DNA of 64,000 bases from Dyadobacter arcticus (GTDB lineage: Bacteria; Bacteroidota; Bacteroidia; Cytophagales; Spirosomataceae). The notes under the pieces are model-generated. The model did no database searches. It worked only from the letters and a program-made list of their open reading frames with translations, and was not told the origin of the DNA. The stretch lies in contig NZ_JAASQJ010000002.1 of the NCBI RefSeq assembly GCF_011762185.1, positions 1-64,000 on the forward strand. Direction: 5' to 3'. The position numbers and the translations under genes were made by a program. Shown piece after piece: positions 1-8,724 of this stretch; position 1 is the stretch's first letter; each line of letters opens with the position of its first letter.

Positions 1-594
1 GGCAACCAATTCACAGCTTCAAACCTGGAATTCGATACGGGATATGGGTGGCTTATAAACAACTTCTCAAATGTATCTGCCTGCGGGTCTTTACCACTAA
101 TCGGGAAGTTTAAGACCGGGCCGGAACCTGACGAATTTGACCTTGGTTTTACGGTAATGGTAGACGATCACGAGTCCAATAGTGGCATTCCCATTGTTGG
201 TCCAAGTCTGACTTACAAAGTAAAAGTGACACGCCCGGATGGGACCATTGACTTTCAGGCAACCGATCGCTACTCTAACGGTGCTGAATGGGTCCAAGTA
301 GATTTTAAGCCGGGTGAGGGTCAAATAATCGCAAACGGCGACGTGAATGGACAATTAACCGATCAGACTGGAGACTATACGATTGAGCTGGAAATCCTGA
401 CGATCTGCCCTGGATGCAATGAACCAAATGCCACACCTAAAATTACAATTAAGGGGAAAGAATTTCGAAGAAAGGTGGGTGAAAGCAACTGGATCTTAAA
501 CGAAGAATTCTTTCCGAACCCACCAATACAAACCTTTCCCGGTAGAGTTATTGGTGCCAAGAAAACCCTAAAATTCCATTACGAACTCCCATAA
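1..594 (+). CDS. C-terminal part of an unidentified, probably surface-exposed protein (5' end outside window)
   Basis: The frame is open from base 1 with no start codon that must be used, so the gene begins upstream; 197 residues and the stop are visible. I do not recognise a family. The sequence is rich in beta-prone segments and Gly/Asp/Asn turns, has one CPGC motif late in the chain and no membrane segment, which fits a secreted or surface protein. The next gene starts 8 bases after the stop and encodes a T9SS-sorted protein, so the two are probably co-transcribed. Its own C-terminus ends in a beta-like KTLKFHYELP and is not a clear T9SS sorting domain. Confidence 0.6.
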   Translation, partial: GNQFTASNLEFDTGYGWLINNFSNVSACGSLPLIGKFKTGPEPDEFDLGFTVMVDDHESNSGIPIVGPSLTYKVKVTRPDGTIDFQATDRYSNGAEWVQVDFKPGEGQIIANGDVNGQLTDQTGDYTIELEILTICPGCNEPNATPKITIKGKEFRRKVGESNWILNEEFFPNPPIQTFPGRVIGAKKTLKFHYELP

Positions 595-602
595 CTAAAC
601 TA

Positions 603-1001
603 ATGATGAAAAAAACGATAAAATTGCTGCTAGTGACTATGTTGCTGGTAGTCGCTTACCAAAGCCAGGCACAGCAAAACGGGGGAATTACATTAAAAAA
701 GAAACGAATGTTTTTCTATCCAAGTCAGGAAAACCCGCCAGTTTTGGTTGTACAGCCGCTAAATATATACCCTAACCCAACTAGTCAGTACGTTGAGATC
801 AACCTGCCTGCAATAACTGATAGGGTTGGGAAAGATGCGTTTGTCCTGAATGTATTTGACAAACAAGGAACAAGCATTCTCAGCCAAACCTGGACAGGCG
901 AAAAACTCGATGTGTCAGCCTTCCAACCCGGCGTTTACATTGTTACGCTCAGGAAAAATAAGCTGGTTTATTCCCAGAAACTTGTTGTCGCCAGGGAGTA
1001 G
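603..1001 (+). CDS. Small secreted protein with T9SS type A sorting domain
   Basis: A 132-residue protein. Residues 1-23 form a Sec signal peptide (MMKK, hydrophobic core, cleavage near QSQAQ). After a short basic linker, the rest is a type A C-terminal sorting domain: it opens with IYPNPTSQYVEINLP, includes VFDKQGTSILSQTW and closes with GVYIVTLRKNKLVYSQKLVV. Such domains direct export through the Bacteroidota type IX secretion system and anchoring at the surface. There is almost no cargo besides the sorting domain, so it may be a very short surface peptide. It lies 8 bases behind the preceding gene and is followed by a hairpin terminator. Confidence 0.85.
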   Translation: MMKKTIKLLLVTMLLVVAYQSQAQQNGGITLKKKRMFFYPSQENPPVLVVQPLNIYPNPTSQYVEINLPAITDRVGKDAFVLNVFDKQGTSILSQTWTGEKLDVSAFQPGVYIVTLRKNKLVYSQKLVVARE

Positions 1002-1040
1002 CCAAGCCACATTTTTAAAATAAAAGTTTGGAAAAAATGT

Positions 1041-1075
1041 TAAAGGCTGTCTCGCGCATTGTGGGGCAGCCTTTA
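1041..1075 (+). terminator. Hairpin terminator after the T9SS cargo gene
   Basis: Arms 1041-1049 (TAAAGGCTG) and 1067-1075 (CAGCCTTTA) are perfectly complementary over 9 bp with a 17-base loop. There is no long U tract, so termination may be partial. The descending arm also overlaps the presumed -33 region of the alaS promoter. Confidence 0.6.
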
Positions 1076-1101
1076 TACTAACCCGATTTTCGTTACCTTT
1101 G
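1072..1101 (+). promoter_or_regulatory. Predicted alaS promoter (Bacteroidota type)
   Basis: TACCTTTG at 1094-1101 matches the Bacteroidota -7 consensus TAnnTTTG, with TTTA at 1072-1075 in the -33 position after an 18-base spacer. The predicted start of transcription is about 1108, some 35 bases before the alaS ATG. Confidence 0.5.
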
Positions 1102-1142
1102 CCGCTTATTTCGTCAGACTAATCAGCAGTAAAATACATTCA

Positions 1143-3806
1143 ATGACTTCGCATCAAATACGTCAGGCTTACCTTGATTTTTTTCGCAGTAAAGAACATT
1201 TAATTGTACCCTCGGCACCACTTGTCGCTAAAAATGACCCTACCCTGATGTTTAACAATTCAGGTATGGCGCAGTTTAAAGACTTCTTTTTGGGAAACGG
1301 AACCCCTCCTTCCCGTCGGATTGCCGATACTCAGAAATGTTTGCGGGTTTCAGGCAAACACAATGATTTAGAGGATGTTGGATTTGATACTTACCATCAT
1401 ACTATGTTCGAAATGCTGGGAAACTGGTCTTTCGGAGATTACTTCAAAAAAGAGGCTATTACCTGGGCTTGGGAGTTGCTGACGGAAGTTTATAAGCTGC
1501 CCAAGGACAGGCTTTATGTTTCCGTTTTTGAAGGTGATTCCAGCGACGGCGTCCCATTTGATCAGGAAGCATGGGATTTGTGGAAACCGATTGTCGGTGA
1601 GGACCGCATTATTCTTGGCAATAAAAAGGATAACTTCTGGGAAATGGGCGACACAGGTCCGTGCGGCCCTTGCTCCGAAATTCATATTGATTTACGTCCG
1701 GCATCGGAAGTTGCAGAACTTTCAGGTAAGTCACTGGTTAACAATGACCATCCGCAGGTCGTCGAGATCTGGAACCTGGTTTTCATGCAATTCGAGCGCA
1801 AGGCTGACAGTACCCTCATTCCGCTGCCCGCAACCCACGTGGATACCGGCATGGGCTTTGAGCGCTTGTGTATGGCCGTTCAGAACAAGACTTCGAACTA
1901 CGATACCGACGTTTTTCAAAATACTATCCAGGTTCTGGAAACGCTGTCAGGCAAAAAATACGGCGCTGGCGAAGAGCCGTTTGCGGATATTGCTATGCGG
2001 GTCATTTCGGATCATATCCGGGCAGTGGCATTTGCGATTACCGATGGTCAGCTTCCTTCCAATAACAAAGCAGGTTATGTAATCCGCAGGATTTTACGTC
2101 GCGCCGTTCGTTATGGTTACTCCAATCTTGGGTTCCAGGAGCCCTTCTTTTATAAACTGGTCGCCGTTCTTGCAGAACAGTTTAAGGATGTATTTGCTGA
2201 ATTGAAAGCGCAGGAAGAATTTGTAACAAAGGTTATTCTGGAAGAAGAAAAAAGTTTCCTTCGTACGCTGGAATCTGGCCTGAAACGACTGGATTCGGTT
2301 ACGAACACTTTAAAAGCGAAAGGCATCAACGCCATTGCCGGTGATGAAGTTTTTGAATTGAGTGACACATTCGGGTTTCCGGTTGACCTTACGGCATTGA
2401 TCGCACGTGAAAAAGGATTTCAGATTGACGAATCCGGATTTCAGGATGCATTAGCCGAGCAGAAAAAACGCTCGCGCCAGGATGCTGCGAAAGAAGCTAC
2501 GGACTGGATCGAATTAAGGGAAGCGGATGGCGTGGAATTCCTGGGTTATGATTTTGAGGAAACCCATAGCCATATTGTCAAATACCGAAAAGTGAAAACG
2601 AAAACCGGCGATGAATATCACATTGTGCTGGATAGGACCCCTTTTTATGCAGAAATGGGAGGGCAGGTTGGGGATACGGGCGTTCTCATTGTAGATCAGG
2701 GAGGAAAGGAGGAGGGAGGAAAGGGAATTGTAACAATTTTTGATACGAAAAAAGAGAATGAGCTTTTCGTTCACATTTCCAAGGATAAAAATCTCGATGA
2801 TTTGTTGCAGAATGCTGGTCTCGTCACTGCCAAAATTGATATCAATCGCAGGGACAGGATTGAGGCAAACCATTCCGCGACGCATTTAATGTTGTCATCC
2901 ATGCGTGAAGTTTTGGGAACGCATATTGGTCAGAAAGGCTCATTCCTAAATGACGAAGTGCTCCGTTTTGACTTCTCGCATTTCTCGAAAGTTACCCATG
3001 AGGAATTGCAAAAGATAGAAGACAGGGTAAATGAGAAGATCCGCGAAAACATTGCATTGGACGAGAAGCGAAATGTACCGATTCAACAGGCGCTGAACCA
3101 AGGAGCTACTGCCACTTTTGGAGAAAAATATGGCGATTTTGTTCGCCTGATCATTTTCGACCCTCAATTTTCATTTGAGCTTTGCGGAGGAACACACGTT
3201 CCTTCGACCGGCAAAATCGGTGTTTTCAAATTTATTTCTGAGGGGTCGGTATCCGCGGGTGTACGTCGCGTTGAGGCGGTAACCGGTGAAAAAGCTTTGG
3301 AGCTGATGCGCCAGCAAGAGGAAACACTGGATAAGATTAAGGATTTACTCAAAAATCCGACGGATGTGATAAAAGCAGTTGAAAACCTGATCGATGAAAA
3401 AAACACATTGCAGAAGAAGATTGCTGCGCTGGATAATGAGAAGATCCACACGTTGAAAGCAACGTTAATTGACAATCTGGAAAAACACCGCACATTCAAT
3501 CTAATTGTAGAAAAAGTGGATGTACCATCTGCGGAGTCATTGAAACAGTTATCCTATGAATTGCGTGACCAAATTGAAAACCTGATCGCCGTTTTTGGAA
3601 CTGAAATTGGCGGTAAGCCACAGCTTTCTGTCTTTATTGCAGAAAATATAGTACAAGAAACTGGTTTGAATGCGGGTAAAATCGTTAAAGATTTGGCGAA
3701 GGAAATCCGTGGAGGTGGCGGCGGGCAGGCATTTTTCGCGACGGCAGGCGGAACTGATGCTAGCGGATTGGAAGCTGCCTTGGAAAAAGCAAAAGGGTTA
3801 TTTTAA
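1143..3806 (+). CDS. alaS: Alanine--tRNA ligase
   Basis: Class II aminoacyl-tRNA synthetase that charges tRNA-Ala and edits mischarged Ser/Gly. The ATG at 1143 gives MTSHQIRQAYLDFF, the family's normal N-terminus, and 887 residues, the usual length; an earlier in-frame ATG at 1059 lies inside the upstream terminator and promoter and is rejected. Visible marks: motif 2 region HTMFEMLGNWSFGDYFK, motif 3 region RRILRRAVRYGYS, editing-domain zinc motifs HSATH and CGGTH, and the C-terminal DHHA1 glycine-rich stretch GGGGGQAFFATAGG. It is a single-gene unit with its own promoter and a strong bidirectional terminator. Confidence 0.98.
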   Translation: MTSHQIRQAYLDFFRSKEHLIVPSAPLVAKNDPTLMFNNSGMAQFKDFFLGNGTPPSRRIADTQKCLRVSGKHNDLEDVGFDTYHHTMFEMLGNWSFGDYFKKEAITWAWELLTEVYKLPKDRLYVSVFEGDSSDGVPFDQEAWDLWKPIVGEDRIILGNKKDNFWEMGDTGPCGPCSEIHIDLRPASEVAELSGKSLVNNDHPQVVEIWNLVFMQFERKADSTLIPLPATHVDTGMGFERLCMAVQNKTSNYDTDVFQNTIQVLETLSGKKYGAGEEPFADIAMRVISDHIRAVAFAITDGQLPSNNKAGYVIRRILRRAVRYGYSNLGFQEPFFYKLVAVLAEQFKDVFAELKAQEEFVTKVILEEEKSFLRTLESGLKRLDSVTNTLKAKGINAIAGDEVFELSDTFGFPVDLTALIAREKGFQIDESGFQDALAEQKKRSRQDAAKEATDWIELREADGVEFLGYDFEETHSHIVKYRKVKTKTGDEYHIVLDRTPFYAEMGGQVGDTGVLIVDQGGKEEGGKGIVTIFDTKKENELFVHISKDKNLDDLLQNAGLVTAKIDINRRDRIEANHSATHLMLSSMREVLGTHIGQKGSFLNDEVLRFDFSHFSKVTHEELQKIEDRVNEKIRENIALDEKRNVPIQQALNQGATATFGEKYGDFVRLIIFDPQFSFELCGGTHVPSTGKIGVFKFISEGSVSAGVRRVEAVTGEKALELMRQQEETLDKIKDLLKNPTDVIKAVENLIDEKNTLQKKIAALDNEKIHTLKATLIDNLEKHRTFNLIVEKVDVPSAESLKQLSYELRDQIENLIAVFGTEIGGKPQLSVFIAENIVQETGLNAGKIVKDLAKEIRGGGGGQAFFATAGGTDASGLEAALEKAKGLF

Positions 3807-3835
3807 TGTCAATTGGCAGATAACAAGAGTTTGAC

Positions 3836-3881
3836 AAAAGTAAAAGAGCGGCATCCAATGGATATCCGCTCTTTTACTTTT
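3836..3881. terminator. Bidirectional terminator between convergent genes
   Basis: A perfect 16-bp stem (3836-3851 and 3866-3881, AAAAGTAAAAGAGCGG and its complement) with a 14-base apex containing a further ATCC/GGAT pairing. The A-rich and T-rich outer arms give U tracts on both strands. It serves alaS (+) and the repeat outer-membrane protein gene (-). Confidence 0.9.
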
Positions 3882-3910
3882 AGTATAAATGATTATCTGC
3901 ATGAACCCGA

Positions 3911-5017
3911 TCAAAGAATAACCTGAAAACCTGCATTGAAGCCGATGTACACACCTTGAAAATCCTTGGTAACATCATTTTTCCAGATAAATTTTTTAAT
4001 AAAATTGTAGTTATCCTCCCTCTCGTAACTAATGTAATTGACCGTGGGGCCTGCATAGATCTCGAAACGATTACCAATCCTGTAGGCAGGCAGAATGCGA
4101 AATGAATTTTTGTAGTAACTACCTTTTTTAAAATCAGTCAGTGTTTGGCTGACCGCTTCCAGATTGATCCGGAATGGGTCTGCGACAGGAACGTGGGCAC
4201 CTAAACCCGCTTCAATTCCGTATAATGGATCCTTATTGTCTTTCAAATTATAACCGGCACCCACGATACCATACAGAACCCGGCCGCCGGAACGGAATGA
4301 AGCCATGCTGGTCATCGTTTCATCCAATGATAAGCTGATTGACTTTTCGCCGTATTTGATGAAGTTAAAAAGCGCAATCGGATAGTCGCTGCTGTCAGCA
4401 ATGTTGATAAAACCTGCCAGCTGGACTCCGCTTACTTTCTTGGCGACGTTGGCAAAGCCTGATATTTGCGAATGAACATTTTGAGCTTTGTTCAAAAAGC
4501 CTGAAAGCTGGAAACCGCTACCATTTTTTGTAGCAATATTAGTAAAACCAGCGATCTGCGCTGCATTGAGCGAACCGGTCAAATTCATAAATCCGGCAAT
4601 CTCAGCTCCTTTTGCCTCATTTTTAATAATATTCGAAAAACCTGCGATTTGTATTCCCGAAGCATTATTTCCAATTACATTGACCGTCCCAGCCAATTGC
4701 AGACCTTTTGCCGATTGCCCGATAATATTAGCCGTACCAGCAATTTGTAAGCCTCGGGCATCTTCTTTAGTTACATTGGCGACCCCCGCAAGTGTAAATG
4801 CCGTTTCAGATTTTGACAAACCCGCAATGGCGTGAAAAGAAAACCAATTGGTATAATCAGCCGCATGCCGCCCATTAGAACTGATCGGATAGACAAATCC
4901 GATATTTATTCTGGATGTAGTGTCAGTCTGCGCGAGGGAAAGGAATGAGACAAGCAGTAATGAAGCAGAGATGATGCTCGTACGTAAGTTGCAAAAAAAG
5001 TGATTTTTCATGGTCAT
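3911..5017 (-). CDS. Outer-membrane-like protein with 15-16-residue GxQIAG repeats
   Basis: A 368-residue protein starting with a signal peptide (MTMKNHFFCNLRT then a hydrophobic run to LSLAQ; a start two codons later is equally possible). Residues 60-190 hold about eight repeats of 14-16 residues of the form G-x-Q-(I/L)-(A/S)-G-x-x-N-(I/V), for example GLQIAGTANIIGQSAK. The last 150 residues alternate in beta-strand fashion and end in a short beta strand, as in outer-membrane barrels. I know no named function. The same repeat fills the middle of the protein at 5947-7716, so the two are paralogous in this part. The repeats may form a beta-solenoid or an extended barrel wall (inference). Confidence 0.7.
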   Translation of the reverse strand: MTMKNHFFCNLRTSIISASLLLVSFLSLAQTDTTSRINIGFVYPISSNGRHAADYTNWFSFHAIAGLSKSETAFTLAGVANVTKEDARGLQIAGTANIIGQSAKGLQLAGTVNVIGNNASGIQIAGFSNIIKNEAKGAEIAGFMNLTGSLNAAQIAGFTNIATKNGSGFQLSGFLNKAQNVHSQISGFANVAKKVSGVQLAGFINIADSSDYPIALFNFIKYGEKSISLSLDETMTSMASFRSGGRVLYGIVGAGYNLKDNKDPLYGIEAGLGAHVPVADPFRINLEAVSQTLTDFKKGSYYKNSFRILPAYRIGNRFEIYAGPTVNYISYEREDNYNFIKKFIWKNDVTKDFQGVYIGFNAGFQVIL

Positions 5018-5214
5018 GTATTTAAAACCGATTAGTTAAATACATACAGGAAACGCATATTGCAGGCCCTCAATGTGGTGTCTTGCTGTATTCGAAGTAC
5101 CGACAACATAAAGGGGGGTTACCCTAAATTTTGTGGGAGAAAATAATTTTATTTAAAGCTTCGAGTTGATTAAATTTGACTAATCAAAGTTTTACCAACA
5201 AATCTGAACTTTCC

Positions 5215-5475
5215 ATGAGGACCGAAGAAGAGATAAGACTGGATGAAAGTATCAGACAGTTGCGATTGGAGACATTTGAGAACGGTTTCCCTTTCATGAT
5301 CCATGACAACGAATTTGCTCCGGGTGGATTTATCGACGAATATTCCGACGGCTCGATGAAATTCATGATGCTCGCGGAGAATAACCAAACCATTATAGAA
5401 GTAAGATCATTAAACTCAACTGAAATCGATCAAATAAGAGAAAAGCACGGGCTACCTATTTTCCAGTATGCCTGA
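5215..5475 (+). CDS. Small protein preceding a zeta-toxin-like gene; possible antitoxin
   Basis: An 86-residue acidic protein from ATG 5215 (MRTEEEIRLDESIRQ); a TTG at 5176 would add 13 residues. It contains a short beta-rich core (FMIHDNEFAPGGFIDEYSDGSMKF) and a helical end (STEIDQIREKHGLP). Its last 8 bases overlap the first codons of the zeta-like gene in another frame, the translational coupling typical of toxin-antitoxin pairs. It does not look like the classical epsilon antitoxin. The antitoxin role is inferred from position only. It is intact although its partner is broken. Confidence 0.55.
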   Translation: MRTEEEIRLDESIRQLRLETFENGFPFMIHDNEFAPGGFIDEYSDGSMKFMMLAENNQTIIEVRSLNSTEIDQIREKHGLPIFQYA

Positions 5476-5940
5476 ACTTTTCATAATTACCGGTCCAAAT
5501 GGGGCCGGAAAATCTTCAAATGCTAGAAATTTCTTACCAAAATCAGTCGACCTTCCGGTCTTCGACGGTGATAAACTTTTCTATGAGCTTCTTAACTACT
5601 ATTATAAAACAACCAAGGTTAATAAATATGCAAAGGAAAAAGCTACGTTGGTCTTGAAAGTCTTGAACTATCACTTCAGCGAGTTGCAAGAAGAGTTTCA
5701 CAAGGTGGTCATCATGTGCCTCCTGCAAACATTTTTGACAATTACTTTGGTAACATCAGAATGCTTGACTCACATCTTGATTTAATTGATAAGCTAAAAA
5801 TTCTAGACAATAGTATCTATAGGTCTACGCACATCCTGACTTTTGAGGAAGCAAACTTTACGCATATGAATAGTGATTCCCTTCCCGTCTGGATAAAAGC
5901 GAATATGCCGGTACTTACTTCATACATCTCCAATGGTTAA
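5468..5940 (+). pseudogene. Zeta-toxin-family kinase gene, broken by internal deletion and frameshift
   Basis: Zeta toxins are P-loop kinases that phosphorylate UDP-N-acetylglucosamine or related substrates. The first frame (5468 on) begins MPELFIITGPNGAGKSS, a perfect Walker A with the family start, and runs as far as NKYAKEKAT near 5645. The family's later part is found in a different frame: from about 5650 it reads GLESLELSLQRVARRVSQ, then GGHHVPPANIFDNYFGN and LKILDNS, ending at 5940. The middle of the kinase (roughly 60 residues expected from the family) is missing and the two halves are out of frame, so the gene is dead. The downstream piece has its own GTG at 5716 but no P-loop. Confidence 0.75.
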
Positions 5941-5946
5941 TTGAAA

Positions 5947-7716
5947 TCACAACTTCCCATACCTCCAGCTAATTCCAGCCTGCCAGCCGAACCACGAGGT
6001 AAGGGTTTCATTGAGGTCGAAGCCGGGATAAGCGTCCATGGGAAACTTTTTATAGCCGGATTTCCGCTCTTCTATTTCGTTCTGATAGATTGAGAAGGAG
6101 GGCCCTGCGAACAGAAGGAGCTTTTTGTTGAGCTTATAGGTAGCGGCAGCCTGAAACCTGAATAAGAACGGTGTATCTTCAAGGCTACCCTGAAATATGT
6201 TTTGACTTGATATTTCGGTAAAAAACCCTGCCTTTTTAAAAGGAAAAAACTCACGGCCGATGCCTGCTCCCAATACGTATGCTTTTTTACCGGAGCTGGT
6301 AGCGGCGCCAGCATTGAGGATGCTGTAAAATTTGTGGGTACCCATCTTCCAGGCAATGTTGAATGGCACAATTTCGCTGGCGTAAACGGAAATATTGGAA
6401 GTGCTTTTTCTGATGATATTGATCAGCCCGAAACTAATACCCGCCGAACTATCTGCGACATTTAGAATACCTAATTGGACACCGCGCAGGTTTCCGGCAA
6501 TATTGAAAGACCCGATCTGCAAACCCTGAATGCTCCTGGCAACATTCAATCCGGAAGATATTTGCAAGCCCTGCATATCACCTTTGACGACATTAGCCGC
6601 ACCGGAAACTTGAAACCCGTGCAACGAACCTGAAACCTGGCTGTATGCCCCTGAAATTTGAGCACCTGAGATCGATTCTTTTGCCTGACTGACAAATCCG
6701 CTCACCTGAAAACCATTGACCTGCTTTTTTACCAGACCACTAAATCCCGAAATCTGAACGCCCTCCAAAGAATCAAGAATCACGTTCAGAAAACCTGCCA
6801 CCTGCGCACCCTTCACATCGCCAGAAACCATGTTGAATATGCCAGCAACCTGCACGTATTTGACATTTTCTTTCGAAATATTAAATCCGCCCGCAACTTC
6901 GGCCCCATTTACCCCGGCGGTATAACCCCCCAAAAGATTCAGCGAAAACTTGTTGACTACCTGGGAGCTCAGCCTTCCATGCGTTCCCAAACCAGGTGTT
7001 AACGACGCTTGATAAGGCAATGAGACAAAAAATCTGCCAATATTCCGGCTTTGGGCCCGCAATTTGGCGGATAAAAAGAGCCTTCCCAACCAGGAAGATT
7101 CGCCTTCCGAATACGTGACTATCAGTGGATCAAGATCAACAGCCTTCTGAGAAATAACGATCTCAAGGCGAGTATCATCCTGCTGATTGACAACAATTGT
7201 CGTGTCCCCATATCCTACTTTGCTGATCGTGATGCTAGCCGGAAAACTTCTGTCCTTAATCCTCAACCGAAAATGGCCATCGTCGTCCGAGAGCGTCGAA
7301 ACCAGCAATTGTCTTGAATAAACACTCGCATAATCCACCGGGGCGCTGGTTTCCTGATCGGTAATAAACCCCTCTATATAAACGGCTTTTTCCTTTGCAG
7401 CTGGCAGGATGATTACATAGTCACCCTTTTCCCTATATTGATATTTTGCTTTAAAAAGTTGCCCGAGGGCATCCCTGACTGGTTTCGCGGAAACGTCGAG
7501 GCTGACAATGCTGTCACCGTATACCAGGTTGCTGTTATACGAAAAGTAAAACTTCCCTTGTTCCTCCATCATTTTCAAAACCTGAGAAACCGGTTGCCCT
7601 TTCACAGAAATGGTAACCGGTTTATTCAGAATTTGCTGGCCAACAACACAATAGGGAATCACAATCAGTATTGCAGCCAGTCTGAGCGTTTTGATAAAGG
7701 TAAAAGTCAAATTCAT
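5947..7716 (-). CDS. STN and carboxypeptidase-regulatory-domain protein fused to GxQIAG repeats; target of the adjacent FecI/FecR pair
   Basis: A 589-residue protein. In order: signal peptide 1-27 (ends CVVGQQ); STN domain about 30-105, the N-terminal signalling domain of TonB receptors; a CarboxypepD_reg-like beta sandwich about 113-195 (YIEGFITDQETSAPVDYASV); a linker; about ten 15-16-residue repeats (268-425, for example GAQVAGFLNVILDSLE) like those of the protein at 3911-5017; then a C-terminal 150 residues of barrel-like strands. There is no TonB plug or TonB-receptor barrel. It is the last gene of an operon with the FecR and sigma genes, 15 bases behind FecR. It probably sits in the outer membrane and signals through FecR (inference from the STN domain and order). 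Confidence 0.8.
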   Translation of the reverse strand: MNLTFTFIKTLRLAAILIVIPYCVVGQQILNKPVTISVKGQPVSQVLKMMEEQGKFYFSYNSNLVYGDSIVSLDVSAKPVRDALGQLFKAKYQYREKGDYVIILPAAKEKAVYIEGFITDQETSAPVDYASVYSRQLLVSTLSDDDGHFRLRIKDRSFPASITISKVGYGDTTIVVNQQDDTRLEIVISQKAVDLDPLIVTYSEGESSWLGRLFLSAKLRAQSRNIGRFFVSLPYQASLTPGLGTHGRLSSQVVNKFSLNLLGGYTAGVNGAEVAGGFNISKENVKYVQVAGIFNMVSGDVKGAQVAGFLNVILDSLEGVQISGFSGLVKKQVNGFQVSGFVSQAKESISGAQISGAYSQVSGSLHGFQVSGAANVVKGDMQGLQISSGLNVARSIQGLQIGSFNIAGNLRGVQLGILNVADSSAGISFGLINIIRKSTSNISVYASEIVPFNIAWKMGTHKFYSILNAGAATSSGKKAYVLGAGIGREFFPFKKAGFFTEISSQNIFQGSLEDTPFLFRFQAAATYKLNKKLLLFAGPSFSIYQNEIEERKSGYKKFPMDAYPGFDLNETLTSWFGWQAGISWRYGKL

Positions 7717-7731
7717 TCCGAAAGATAAGCG

Positions 7732-8718
7732 CTATTTCAAAATGATATGCTTCCCATGATGCTCTACCTTCACCGCCAATGTTTCACTGATCACTGCTAA
7801 AATGCTTTCCAGGGAAGTTTGATCGAATGTTGTATTGATAGTGAGATCTCTCAAACTGACATTTCCAATAACAATCTCCGATTCAAAATTCTCGTTCAGG
7901 ATTTCGACCAATCTCCACAGCGGTGTACCATCACACACCAGCTTGCCGGTGCGATAGAATTTATGAAATTCTTCCCTGGTTTCTTCCTTTACCAATCCCG
8001 CCGACTCGTTAACGGTAACTTTCTGCATTGGCCTCAAACGGACCATCTTGTGATCCCTTGCCACTTCCACGATACCGGTTTCCACAATCACTTCTGTTTC
8101 GCTGTCACTCTCCTTGACATTAAATGATGTTCCCACCACTCTCACAATCACCTTATTTACAGAAATAATAAATGGTTTGCTTTTATCCGGGGTTACTTCA
8201 AAAAATCCTTCACCGGTCAGCGCAACTTCCCTTGTTTTTCCTGTGAAATGGGCCGGGTAAGAAATTGTCGATTTTTTATTCAATGTGACCACAGAGCCAT
8301 CAGGCAGTGTGTCGATGAGCGTTTTTGCACCCGAATGCACGACAAGTTGCTCGTTATCAGCATTACGAAATACAAATAAGAAAATGAGCCAGGATGCACA
8401 AGCCGTTAACGTGATCATGGCAGCAATCCGCAATACGCCGAAAGTACGCTTTGGATAAAGTGGAAGTACTGTTACATCTTCCTGACCTGTTTGGGTTCTT
8501 TTCTTAAACCGCTCCCAAGCCGCATTTTCGTCTAAGTGATGTTGCGTCGCAAGTTGCTTGCTCCGCGTCCAGATCATTTCAAAATGTTCAAAATAGCGTA
8601 GGTTATCCTCGCTTTCGGACAGCCATTGACTGATCTCGATCTGCTCGGCTATCGTGGCTTCGTCCAGCAGGGACTTCACCAGCAGGTCATCGATATGGTA
8701 ATTTAATTCTTGTTTCAT
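7732..8718 (-). CDS. FecR-family anti-sigma/transmembrane regulator
   Basis: A 328-residue inner-membrane regulator. Residues 1-90 are the cytoplasmic sigma-binding part (helical, with many E/W residues), 93-118 a single membrane segment (FGVLRIAAMITLTACASWL), 127-220 the periplasmic FecR domain (LVVHSGAKTLIDTLPDGSVV), and about 255-325 the C-terminal DUF4974 domain that in this family contacts the STN domain of the outer-membrane partner. It lies 6 bases after the sigma gene and 15 before the STN protein, the standard sigma-FecR-receptor order of Bacteroidota. The partner here is not a TonB receptor, which makes the signal unclear. Confidence 0.93.
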   Translation of the reverse strand: MKQELNYHIDDLLVKSLLDEATIAEQIEISQWLSESEDNLRYFEHFEMIWTRSKQLATQHHLDENAAWERFKKRTQTGQEDVTVLPLYPKRTFGVLRIAAMITLTACASWLIFLFVFRNADNEQLVVHSGAKTLIDTLPDGSVVTLNKKSTISYPAHFTGKTREVALTGEGFFEVTPDKSKPFIISVNKVIVRVVGTSFNVKESDSETEVIVETGIVEVARDHKMVRLRPMQKVTVNESAGLVKEETREEFHKFYRTGKLVCDGTPLWRLVEILNENFESEIVIGNVSLRDLTINTTFDQTSLESILAVISETLAVKVEHHGKHIILK

Positions 8719-8724
8719 GGCTGA

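Noticed and set aside
1059-1142. Longer alaS N-terminus from ATG 1059
   Set aside because: These codons lie in the terminator arm and the promoter, and the added residues are unlike any AlaRS start.
3911-5017. Pentapeptide-repeat protein
   Set aside because: The period is 14-16 residues, not five, and the A(D/N)LXX pattern is absent.
5716-5940. Independent small gene starting at GTG 5716
   Set aside because: Its residues continue the zeta-toxin family motif upstream of the GTG (RVARRVSQGGHH), so it is the tail of the broken toxin gene.
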